Positions 1 through 5,458 of a stretch of 5,462 bases of DNA are shown here, piece by piece. Position 1 is the first letter of the stretch. Each line of letters starts with the position of its first letter. A program made the position numbers and the translations under genes. Origin of the DNA: an uncultured Lachnospiraceae bacterium. Its GTDB lineage: Bacteria; Bacillota; Clostridia; Lachnospirales; Lachnospiraceae. The notes under the pieces were generated by a model. That model did no database searches. It was not told the DNA's origin and was given only the letters and a program-made list of their open reading frames with translations. The DNA lies in assembly GCA_910588895.1 (NCBI GenBank), contig CAJUSS010000189.1, forward strand, positions 1 to 5,462, given 5' to 3'.

Positions 1-110
1 CAAGGGACTTTTCACGTTACTTTTCACATCCACGCCAAGAGAGTCCTATCGCAGAGATATCTCGCAGAAGGTCCTCCGTCTTTTTGCTCTGTCGCATGAC
101 GATGACCGCA
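1..110 (-). repeat. Dispersed intergenic repeat, copy A
   Basis: Read on the minus strand, this stretch matches copy B (about 1105-1222) along most of its length. The tail is GTGTGAAAAGYAAC-like; the middle shares CTCTGC and GGACTC-type blocks; the head (80-100 against 1198-1218) matches at 17 of 21 positions. Copy A begins about 16 nt beyond the SIR2 stop codon and runs to the window edge, so its far end may be missing. A reading frame of 26 codons (97-17) crosses it and ends in Cys-Glu-Lys-stop, but it has no visible ribosome binding site and the frame is not kept in copy B. It is best described as a non-coding or decayed repeat. Confidence 0.7.
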
Positions 111-125
111 GACCGGCCCGCAGTG

Positions 126-974
126 TCAGTCCGCCCGGATGCTGCGGAGTACGGCATAGGTCTTTCGGCCCAGCTCGTCAGGGAGCCGTACAAGCTCTGC
201 CTGGGTCTCGATCTCTCGCGGGAGCTGGTGCAGGTCGATGACCTCCAGTCCCTTTTCCTCGTAATATTTCCGCAGATATCCTTTCCCGGCATGGAGACTG
301 CTGGAGATGAAGTAATTGCGGTGCATCTCCTGCTTGACCTGCATCTCTTTGGCGATGTAATCGATCCAGCTGACAAAAGTCTTTAGGTTATAGTCGTTTA
401 AGGAATAGCCCACGAACAGGAACACATGGTCGATCAGCAGGGACTTTAAGAAGGTCTCCATCAGGCGGTGTGTCTCGGGGTACTGGAGGTAATCATCTTC
501 TTTAAGGACCAGCTTTTCCGGGTGGCGGATATCGCCATGGAGCTTTAAGAGGTAGTGGGCGGAGGTCCCGGTCAGAAGGTCCTTATCCTCACGGATGATC
601 TGGTAGCCCTCGGCCACCTGATCTAAGAGCGTGTCGAAGTTGGTGGTGACGATGTGCTTCGGCCTGAGAGAGACGATCAGCTCGTTCAGAAGATTGGGCC
701 GGGCATCCTCCGGGATCATGGATCTTATCAGGGCATAGTACTCGGCATGTCCTCCGCTCTCGTCCATACAGTAATGATATTGGGGGATCTTGATGTATTC
801 TTCTGTGGCCAGACGGCCTTTCATGGGATAACCGATCTTCTCCGCAAAAGCCTGGACCATCTGTCCCCAGGTGGGAAGGCCCGAGTTTTTCGACACACCT
901 GCCCCCACAAAGATCACCAGCTTCTCCCGCTCCAATGCCAACGCCATATCCTCGATCATCTCATAAAACGTCAT
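126..974 (-). CDS. Solitary SIR2-domain protein (putative NAD-consuming enzyme)
   Basis: This 282-residue protein belongs to the SIR2-like family found in bacterial defence and stress proteins. Visible motifs are FVGAGVS (22-28, nucleotide-binding loop), TTNFDTLL (110-117, with N112 and D114), KLHGD (144-148, with the expected catalytic H146), and VGYSLNDYN (188-196), typical of SIR2_2-type domains. In characterised relatives such as ThsA and DSR proteins, this fold hydrolyses NAD+ during phage infection. Whether this protein does so is inference. No signal peptide, membrane segment or partner domain is seen. The ATG at 974 is preferred because AGGGAG precedes it by 5 nt; an in-frame ATG at 1013 would add 13 residues encoded largely by that purine-rich leader. 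The protein ends shortly after a Y-x-V-L-x-x-I-R motif, close to repeat copy A, so the C-terminus may be cut short relative to longer relatives. The gene lies downstream of the two-component pair on the same strand but probably has its own promoter. Confidence 0.9.
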   Translation of the reverse strand: MTFYEMIEDMALALEREKLVIFVGAGVSKNSGLPTWGQMVQAFAEKIGYPMKGRLATEEYIKIPQYHYCMDESGGHAEYYALIRSMIPEDARPNLLNELIVSLRPKHIVTTNFDTLLDQVAEGYQIIREDKDLLTGTSAHYLLKLHGDIRHPEKLVLKEDDYLQYPETHRLMETFLKSLLIDHVFLFVGYSLNDYNLKTFVSWIDYIAKEMQVKQEMHRNYFISSSLHAGKGYLRKYYEEKGLEVIDLHQLPREIETQAELVRLPDELGRKTYAVLRSIRAD

Positions 975-979
975 CTGCT

Positions 980-985
980 CTCCCT
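980..985 (-). promoter_or_regulatory. Ribosome binding site deciding the SIR2 start
   Basis: On the minus strand AGGGAG lies 5 nt before the ATG at 974, with a further GGAAGG just upstream. The alternative in-frame ATG at 1013 has only a weak AAGATGGG-like element, so the inner start is favoured. Confidence 0.65.
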
Positions 986-1048
986 GCCTTCCTTCGTATC
1001 GTATATCGGTCATCTATACCCATCTTTCTACGTTCTGGTCGCATCTTG

Positions 1049-1077
1049 ATCATAGTTTAAACCAGGATCTCCTGAAA
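1049..1077 (-). promoter_or_regulatory. Possible SIR2 promoter (good -10, poor -35)
   Basis: A TATGAT -10 box sits at 1054-1049 on the minus strand. Seventeen bases upstream the hexamer is TTTCAG, a poor -35 (2 of 6 against TTGACA). Transcription would start near 1042 and leave a leader of about 70 nt. The weak -35 suggests either an activator-dependent promoter or a false call. The heptanucleotide CTATGAT and a preceding AAA also occur upstream of the response regulator at about 4026-4035. Confidence 0.35.
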
Positions 1078-1104
1078 CGCAAGGGTTTTGGATCGATGTA
1101 CGGC

Positions 1105-1222
1105 AGGCAAAGGAGACCACGTGTTGCTTTTCGCACCCACGCCAGCGAGTCTTAGTGCAGAGATAGGCCGCAGAGGGTCCGCTATGTGATCGGCCGGCTT
1201 TTTGATCTGCCGCGTGCCGGCT
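1105..1222 (-). repeat. Dispersed intergenic repeat, copy B
   Basis: This is the same-orientation partner of copy A on the other side of the SIR2 gene. The best-conserved parts are the tail (1123-1143 against 16-36) and the head (1198-1218 against 80-100). Copy B carries about 12 extra bases in the middle (about 1180-1195). It starts about 20 nt beyond the stop codon of the 88-residue gene and ends upstream of the possible SIR2 promoter. Together with the leader, it accounts for most of the gene-free stretch 1014-1244. Confidence 0.7.
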
Positions 1223-1244
1223 GTCCAGCATCTGAAGGCTATAT

Positions 1245-1511
1245 CTACCCGATCCAATAAAACATGCCGCCTGCGCATCGGGTCAGGCACTCCGTGAGCA
1301 TAGTGAACACCGCAGCTGCACATCTGGCCGGATAACCTGCCAGCTGCAGGCCATCCATGATCTGCTCCGCGAATGAAGAGGACAGGCCTCCCCTCTGGAG
1401 ACAGCCGAAAAAAAAGTAGGCCATGAGCAGGAGAAAGGACAGCCTGGCTATCCTGCTCGTGGTCGTTTTCATCTCCGAGATCTTTTTTACATATCTGAAA
1501 TTTCTTTCCAT
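1245..1511 (-). CDS. Unrecognised 88-residue putative membrane protein
   Basis: I do not recognise this family. The start at 1511 is preferred because AAAGGCGGG lies about 6-7 nt upstream; the frame stays open to 1589, but the added 26 residues are hydrophilic and would contain that site. The N-terminus is basic (residues 1-24 with R/K) and is followed by a hydrophobic segment at about 24-38 (SFLLLMAYFFFGC). A second mildly hydrophobic cysteine-containing stretch runs about 57-80, and the tail is short and aromatic. The topology could be one or two helices; the FFGC at 34-37 is only a poor lipobox match. It is the first gene after the sensor kinase on the same strand, across an intergenic region of 286 nt, so it is a candidate target of that system. 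It could also be the surviving front of a larger membrane protein, because repeat B begins just after its stop codon. Confidence 0.5.
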   Translation of the reverse strand: MERNFRYVKKISEMKTTTSRIARLSFLLLMAYFFFGCLQRGGLSSSFAEQIMDGLQLAGYPARCAAAVFTMLTECLTRCAGGMFYWIG

Positions 1512-1797
1512 CCTGTTCCCGCCTTTTACGTTCTTGTCTTCTGAGCCCCGTTCTTTATCGGTATGGCCGCAAGGGATACTGGCCTGCACCTGTTCTTTGA
1601 CCGTGCTCTGTGCTCTCTGTCAAGCACACTGTACGCTATCTATCATACGATATTTTTTCGTTCAGGACAGGAACATGTCCTCGAAGGCGGGTGGTCCTGT
1701 CCTCGGAGCTTTTCTGGGTCCGGGACAGGCGCGCCTGTATGTGCCGCTTTGTATCTGTGTACGGATATCTCCATCTCTGTGCAGATCATCTGCCGCC
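1512..1797 (-). other. Hairpin-rich intergenic region below the kinase gene
   Basis: This region holds no convincing gene. GGACAGG or its complement occurs three times (1665-1671, 1696-1702, 1723-1729) in alternating orientation. Segment 1696-1707 can pair with 1719-1729 (11 bp with one bulged base). Alternatively, 1695-1703 can pair with 1664-1672 (9 bp). The two foldings exclude each other. A smaller hairpin, 1664-1669 with 1676-1681, is also possible. None is followed by a T-run on the minus strand, so a simple intrinsic terminator is not supported. Just below lies a TATGAT box (1647-1642) without a recognisable -35; it could serve the 88-residue gene with a leader of about 125 nt. Confidence 0.55.
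1725..1738. repeat. Perfect 14-bp palindrome ACAGGCGCGCCTGT
   Basis: A perfect palindrome lies about 60 nt beyond the sensor-kinase stop codon and overlaps one arm of the neighbouring hairpin. It could be a protein-binding site or part of the RNA structure. Nothing in the sequence decides between these. Confidence 0.6.
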
Positions 1798-3144
1798 CTA
1801 TAGCGCGTCGTGATCTGCCCCCGCGTTGACCGTGATGAACACATGGAAACGGCCCTCTGTATAGCCGTACTGGATATCTCCCTCGTATCGCTCCACGATC
1901 TTCTCGATGATCTGGGTCCCCCAGCCGTGGCTCTGCGCATCTCCTTTTGTGGTCGCAAGACCTTTCGCCGCGGCGAAAAAACGACCTTTCTTGCAGGGTT
2001 CCTGTTCGCTGTCATTTTCTACGGTCACACATAACAGCTGGTTCACTTTGCGGATATGGAGGATCACCTCCTTCCGGGCGTTCTCCACCGCATTTTCCAG
2101 GAGATTGGCAAAAAGGGAGCACAGGTCCTTTCTCTCGATGGCTGGCAGCTCCGCAAGAAGGGGCACATCGACCACGAACCGCAGGCCCTTTCCCTTACAA
2201 TGTCGGACGCACTCCAGCAACACCGCATCCAGGATGTTGATCCCGGTGTGGACGGCTTCCTTTTTTTCTGCCTCTCCATAAAGAGAGATCGTCTCCAGAC
2301 TCTCGATGTATCCCAACGCCTCCGGGCACAGCCCCGCCTGGAGCAGCTCATGGATCGCCCGCAGATGGTGGTGCATATCGTGGTACAGCTTGGCGTTCTC
2401 CAGATAAAAGGCATTGGCCTGGTCATAGTTCTTCTCCAGGATCCGGTTCTGATAGTCTAAAAGCTCCATCTGCCGGACATGCTCCTTCTGCCGTCTCAGT
2501 TGGCGTCCTGCCACCAGAAGGGTGCAGAAAAAGAACAAAAACACATACCAGCCCACGGTGACGGAGATATGGAAGCCTTTCAGATACTGCCAGAAAAAAA
2601 ATGAGGCGCCCAGGTAGCCCACACATATCGCCGGAAACAGATGGTCCGACCTTCTGGCCCTGGGCACCTTCCTGCGCACCAGATGCAGCGCCAGACTGCC
2701 CAGCGCGGTCACCAGGAGGCCGTGGACCAGCAGGCCCGCCGCCCGCTCCGGCCCTTCCTGCCAGGCCACCTTATAAAGGAGCTCCTCCCCTCCGATAAAG
2801 CCCACCACCGATATATGGATATTTTCCACGAACAGCAAAAAAAAGAAATAGCAGCCCACCGCGCTCATACAGCCCACCAGATCGCACTGCCAGAAGAGCA
2901 GCAGGCCCAGGGTGCAGACCGCGGTCATACAGATCCCCGTATAGACCGAGGACAATCGATACTGGTTCAGCCCAAGGATCAAGATCGACGAGGCAGATAC
3001 GCATATGGGCAGGATCCATTTCCGCAGAAAGGCATCCTCCTCCACAAAGGTCCTTTTGACAAACAGCGCATCTGCCAACAGCCAGATCCAGATCCCGTCC
3101 GCCACTGTGCAAAAGATGTTCAAGATCGCTGCGACAAGGCGCAT
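1798..3144 (-). CDS. GHKL-domain sensor histidine kinase, AgrC/ComD-like
   Basis: This 448-residue protein is the sensor of a two-component pair. About seven hydrophobic segments fill the first half (about 5-27, 43-59, 65-85, 92-117, 135-156, 169-188, 193-212). A basic, probably coiled-coil linker (213-250) follows. The phosphoacceptor region is YHDMHHHL (254-261), with H255 the expected phosphorylated residue. The ATP-binding domain shows the N-box NLLENAVENA (347-356) and a short glycine loop HGWGT (406-410). These are the marks of HATPase_c_5/GHKL kinases of the AgrC, ComD and VirS kind, which usually sense secreted peptides through the membrane domain; the ligand here is unknown. Length and motifs look intact. 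AGGAGG lies about 10 nt before the ATG. The gene begins 63 nt after the response-regulator stop codon and is presumably cotranscribed with it. Confidence 0.93.
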   Translation of the reverse strand: MRLVAAILNIFCTVADGIWIWLLADALFVKRTFVEEDAFLRKWILPICVSASSILILGLNQYRLSSVYTGICMTAVCTLGLLLFWQCDLVGCMSAVGCYFFFLLFVENIHISVVGFIGGEELLYKVAWQEGPERAAGLLVHGLLVTALGSLALHLVRRKVPRARRSDHLFPAICVGYLGASFFFWQYLKGFHISVTVGWYVFLFFFCTLLVAGRQLRRQKEHVRQMELLDYQNRILEKNYDQANAFYLENAKLYHDMHHHLRAIHELLQAGLCPEALGYIESLETISLYGEAEKKEAVHTGINILDAVLLECVRHCKGKGLRFVVDVPLLAELPAIERKDLCSLFANLLENAVENARKEVILHIRKVNQLLCVTVENDSEQEPCKKGRFFAAAKGLATTKGDAQSHGWGTQIIEKIVERYEGDIQYGYTEGRFHVFITVNAGADHDAL

Positions 3145-3175
3145 ATGGGCATCCCCTCCTCTCTTTTTTCTCCTG

Positions 3176-3201
3176 CGGGCTGCGGATCCGCCTACAGCCC
3201 G
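3176..3201 (-). other. Hairpin between regulator and kinase genes
   Basis: CGGGCTG (3201-3195 on the minus strand) pairs with CAGCCCG (3182-3176) around a 12-nt loop that itself contains the palindrome GCGGATCCGC (3182-3191). No T-run follows, and the kinase ribosome binding site comes shortly after. It may tune the kinase-to-regulator ratio by affecting RNA stability or partial readthrough; that role is inference. Confidence 0.5.
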
Positions 3202-3207
3202 GTCCTT

Positions 3208-3960
3208 CTAGGTCCTTTTGTCCTTCTGTGCCGTTCCCCTGCAGATCATCTTATCTCCCCAGAACCGGTTAAAGGACCGCCGGATCTCAACGGCCCTGGC
3301 CATGCCTGCGCAGAAGGAAACGCCGTTGCTCATAGTGACCACACCGCCTTTGATCTGGGCGATATGCTCTAAGCTGATCAGGCAGCTCCGGTCCACATAG
3401 ACAAACCCCTGGGACCAGATATCCTCCGCAAACCGTTTCAGGCTCTTCCTTTCATGGAACACCGCCCCGTCCTCCAGCACGATCTGGATATTCTTCCCTT
3501 CCTTCTGGACATACACGATCCTCTTCCTGGCGATCACCTGGACCTGCCTGGCCGTTTCCAGGCGATAGGTCTCCTCCGCTGCCAAAAGCATCTCAAAAGC
3601 ATCCTCCAGAGCCTTCTCCAACCGCTCCTTAAGCATGCTCTTGGGGATATAGCGGAAGATCGAGAGCTCATAGGCATCCACCGCATATTTTTCGTAGGCG
3701 GTGATAAAGATGATCAGCACTTCCGGCAGTACCTTCCGTATCTCCCCTGCCAGCTCCATCCCGTCCAGCTGCGGCATCTCGATATCCGACAAGATCAGGT
3801 CGAAATGGGAGCCCTCCTGGATATCATATAAGAGCATCCGGCTCTGGGGATAGAGCCGGATATCCGCCATCTCTCTGCGCCGCGCCAGATGGTCTTCCAC
3901 CCGCTTACCCAGCGCCTTAAGGACGCTCTCCTCATCCTCACAGACCGCGATGTACAACAC
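3208..3960 (-). CDS. LytTR-family response regulator, AgrA/ComE-like
   Basis: This 250-residue cytoplasmic regulator has an intact receiver domain at about 1-120. The acidic pocket is CEDE (7-10), the phosphoacceptor is D59 in LSDIEMPQLDG, followed by the conserved T87 (ITAY) and K107 (YIPK). A LytTR DNA-binding domain follows at about 140-235, with the family pattern of a V-Y-V residue set, the F-V-x-V-D-R-S-C-L-I core (186-195) and a C-terminal RRSFNRF. Such proteins bind direct repeats upstream of target genes. The start is GTG at 3960, supported by AGGTGA 6 nt upstream; a TTG follows immediately. It is the first gene of a leftward operon with the sensor kinase and is presumably phosphorylated by it. 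The last residues (about 236-250) are polar and lie outside the domain. Confidence 0.94.
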   Translation of the reverse strand: MLYIAVCEDEESVLKALGKRVEDHLARRREMADIRLYPQSRMLLYDIQEGSHFDLILSDIEMPQLDGMELAGEIRKVLPEVLIIFITAYEKYAVDAYELSIFRYIPKSMLKERLEKALEDAFEMLLAAEETYRLETARQVQVIARKRIVYVQKEGKNIQIVLEDGAVFHERKSLKRFAEDIWSQGFVYVDRSCLISLEHIAQIKGGVVTMSNGVSFCAGMARAVEIRRSFNRFWGDKMICRGTAQKDKRT

Positions 3961-4048
3961 TGTCGATCACCTGCCTTTTGCTTTTTTGGTCTATCTGGGT
4001 CTGTCGGCGTCCATCTATGGTCATCATAGTTTTATATCGCCTGCCCAT

Positions 4049-4077
4049 ATCATAACATAAAGTCAGGGGGCTGTCTC
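4049..4077 (-). promoter_or_regulatory. Probable promoter of the regulator-kinase operon
   Basis: On the minus strand, GAGACA (4077-4072, 4 of 6 to consensus) is separated by exactly 17 bp from TATGAT (4054-4049), preceded by TGT as in an extended -10 element. The predicted start is near 4041, giving a leader of about 80 nt. The -35 box lies inside repeat half-copy D. A small inverted repeat, CTATG...CATAG (4015-4029), lies in the leader. Confidence 0.5.
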
Positions 4078-4091
4078 CTGTTACTTTTCAC
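4061..4091 (-). repeat. Repeat half-copy D (tail end only)
   Basis: On the minus strand this reads GTGAAAAGTAAC, then a purine-rich stretch and CCCCTGAC. It follows the order of copy A's tail, GTGAAAAGTAAC then AAAAGTCCCTTG. The body of the repeat is absent on this strand. It abuts the inverted copy C almost directly. Confidence 0.55.
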
Positions 4092-4097
4092 GGGGCG

Positions 4098-4198
4098 GGC
4101 CATCTGCTACATAGCTCTGCGATGGGACGCTCTGGCGCAGGTGTGGATAGGAACGCATCTATACAACGATCGCCACGGGTGTGAAAAGCCCCTTTTCA
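4098..4198 (+). repeat. Diverged inverted copy C of the dispersed repeat
   Basis: Positions 4098-4155 align in opposite orientation with the core of copy A, including CTCTGCGAT, GGAC and TCTGGCG-type blocks. A second tail-like piece follows at 4174-4198 (GGGTGTGAAAAG and CCCTTTTCAT). With half-copy D it fills much of the 317-nt gene-free divergent region 3961-4277. The remainder of that region holds the two promoters and leaders. Confidence 0.5.
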
Positions 4199-4221
4199 TG
4201 GCACAAAAGAAATGTTATGAT
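4193..4221 (+). promoter_or_regulatory. Promoter of the TIGR04076-HMA gene
   Basis: TTTTCA (4193-4198, 4 of 6 to consensus), a 17-bp spacer and TATGAT (4216-4221) with the TG of an extended -10 at 4213-4214. The predicted start near 4228 leaves a leader of about 50 nt. The -35 box falls in the last bases of the repeat-like tail. Confidence 0.6.
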
Positions 4222-4264
4222 GGAAAACAGACAGAGAAGCTGCTGACGACAGACATCAAAGATC

Positions 4265-4272
4265 AAGGAGGT
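4265..4272 (+). promoter_or_regulatory. Consensus ribosome binding site
   Basis: AAGGAGGT lies 5 nt before the ATG at 4278. It is the closest match to the 16S anti-Shine-Dalgarno sequence in the window and fixes the start of the following gene. Confidence 0.8.
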
Positions 4273-4277
4273 TTACC

Positions 4278-4874
4278 ATGCTACATAAATGTAAAGTGAC
4301 GGTCATCGACAAAAAGCTGTACCCCGAGCTCCAGGCGCAGTACTGTGCTGACCCGCAGGTGGGTCCATGTCCCTGCTACCATGTGGGGGACGGATATATC
4401 TTTGAACGTTATGGAAAGGCGGACCATTTCTGGCATATGGGCATCGGGACATTGACCGGAGAGGGTGGGGACAGGGAAGGGACCGCCGGATCCGCCGCTC
4501 TCCCCCACTGTTCCGAAGCCTGGGACGCGATCAGCCGCTATATCTATACCGCCCTCCAGGGCGGGAGCATCATGCATGGCTGGATGAACGATGAGCGGGT
4601 GATGATCACCTGCTGCTCCGACGGCACCAGGCCGGTGATCTTCAAGATCTGCCGGTTAGACTATAAAGCATTTTATATAGAAGGGGTCGGATGTAAAAAA
4701 TGTGAGCAAAAGATCGCCGCCGCGCTGAAAGCCATCCCCGGTGTGACAGACGTGGTGTTCCGGCGTGATGAAAAATTTACAGAGGTCTATCTGGATACCG
4801 AAATGCCGGATAAGATCCTGCGGCAGGCGGTGGAAGGCTGCGGAGGATATCGGGTCGTGAAGATCGACCAGTGA
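4278..4874 (+). CDS. TIGR04076-type protein fused to an HMA-like metal-binding domain
   Basis: This 198-residue protein has two parts. Residues 1-128 follow the pattern of TIGR04076 proteins: a K-V-T-V start, LYPELQAQYC (14-23), VGPCP (28-32), GDGYIFE (37-43), and the closing CCSDGTRPVIFKI (112-124). The function of that family is not known to me. Residues about 130-198 resemble a heavy-metal-associated domain, with GVGCKKC (136-142) in place of the usual GMxCxxC, then AAALKAIPGVTDV and a strand with E-V-Y-L. C139 and C142 could bind Cu+, Zn2+ or a similar ion; this is inference. Further cysteines (C23, C31, C33, C112, C113, C125) could add metal or redox chemistry. No signal peptide or membrane helix is visible, so it is likely cytoplasmic. 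It is transcribed divergently from the two-component operon and nothing intact follows it. Confidence 0.82.
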   Translation: MLHKCKVTVIDKKLYPELQAQYCADPQVGPCPCYHVGDGYIFERYGKADHFWHMGIGTLTGEGGDREGTAGSAALPHCSEAWDAISRYIYTALQGGSIMHGWMNDERVMITCCSDGTRPVIFKICRLDYKAFYIEGVGCKKCEQKIAAALKAIPGVTDVVFRRDEKFTEVYLDTEMPDKILRQAVEGCGGYRVVKIDQ

Positions 4875-5060
4875 GGCCGAAACGCCGGAACGTGCAATAA
4901 GAACAAAAAGATCGATGGACCCATCATCTTCCACCAGCCGGCCCAGATCCGGCGCCAGGACTATGCGGCAGCGCTAAGAGCGAAAGGAATCGATGCAGAG
5001 CGGATCTTCCAGTATGGCTTTGCATTTGAAGGAAAGACGGTAAGGATACGGAAAGCATGA
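4875..5060 (+). pseudogene. In-frame gene remnant after the TGA of the HMA-fusion gene
   Basis: Directly after the TGA at 4872-4874 the same frame stays open for 61 codons to a TGA at 5058-5060. The last 50 or so residues look like real protein (PIIFHQPAQIRRQDYAAAL, later GIDAERIFQYGF and GKTVRIRKA). There is no ATG, GTG or TTG start in this frame within the stretch and no ribosome binding site. The simplest reading is the surviving 3' end of a deleted gene of unknown family. Alternatives are a longer ancestral fusion now split by a stop codon, or stop readthrough. Confidence 0.45.
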
Positions 5061-5116
5061 ACGGATGGGATGTATCGCACGAGACACATGGGCCGGGACG
5101 CTCGCCCCATCCCATG

Positions 5117-5369
5117 CAAACGCTTCCGCAGCATAAGATAATATCCCGAGACCATACACCCGGTCAGCATCCAGGAGAGCGGATATACGATCACCAGCGC
5201 AAAAAAGGTGTGCCATCTCGCAAAGACACATACACCCGAACACACGGAACACTACCGACCCGATCACCGTCAGCAGCGCCGGGACCGTGGAGCGGCCCAT
5301 CCCCCGCAGGGCGGACCCCACGATCTCATAGCTGCTGGCCGCGATGGGCTGCGCTTTCAAGGTCCTTGC
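5117..5369 (-). pseudogene. Truncated, frameshifted C-terminal fragment of a MATE-family transporter
   Basis: Two minus-strand frames join into one MATE-like C-terminus. The first gives SSYEIVGSALRGMGRS, then TVPALLTVIGSVVFRVF (to 5238). After a shift of one base in the GGG at 5237-5235, the second gives VCVFARWHTFFALVIVYP, LSWMLTGCMVSGYY and LMLRKRL (to about 5117). The GALRGMG-like loop, the F-R-x-x turn, the W-H-T-F and Y-P-L-S-W motifs and the basic end are characteristic of MATE drug/Na+ antiporters. Only about 80 of the usual 440-460 residues remain; nothing similar lies upstream (above about 5369), so the front of the gene is gone. The exact 3' end is uncertain, since the second frame continues past 5117. 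It is almost certainly non-functional. Confidence 0.72.
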
Positions 5370-5442
5370 TATAAGCATAGCACAAAACGGGCTCCGGTAA
5401 AAGTACAGTCCCTTTTCATAAAAATGTGTGGGTGGTATAAAC

Positions 5443-5458
5443 ATGTATAAATATACAT
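5443..5458. repeat. AT-rich inverted repeat at the right edge
   Basis: ATGTATA and TATACAT form perfect 7-bp arms around AA, in a stretch of much lower GC than the rest of the window. It may be a promoter region, an operator or the edge of another element, and it is cut by the window end. Confidence 0.5.

Noticed and set aside
17..97. A 26-codon reading frame inside repeat copy A ending in Cys-Glu-Lys
   Set aside because: No ribosome binding site, and copy B has a one-base difference that breaks the frame, so coding is not supported.
1601..1623. A perfect TTGACA on the minus strand (1623-1618) as a -35 box
   Set aside because: No acceptable -10 lies 16-18 bp downstream; the expected position reads TCAAAG.
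1696..1729. An intrinsic terminator after the kinase gene
   Set aside because: The stem is good, but no T-run follows on either strand.
1643..1789. A 48-codon minus-strand reading frame just after the kinase stop codon, considered as an autoinducer peptide precursor
   Set aside because: It has only a weak GGGCGG upstream, no hydrophobic or amphipathic leader, and no AgrD-like cysteine-ring and acidic-tail arrangement; it also runs through the hairpin arms.
1798..3210. Long plus-strand open frames opposite the kinase and regulator genes
   Set aside because: They are antisense shadows without ribosome binding sites or recognisable motifs, while the minus-strand frames carry full kinase and regulator signatures.
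4872..4900. Selenocysteine insertion at the TGA of the HMA-fusion gene
   Set aside because: No convincing SECIS-like stem-loop follows, only a 3-bp GGC/GCC pairing, and the residues around the TGA do not resemble a known selenoprotein motif.
5065..5115. An inverted repeat (ATGGGATG with CATCCCAT) as a terminator between the converging remnants
   Set aside because: The loop is about 35 nt and there is no T-run; it is recorded only as a weak pairing.
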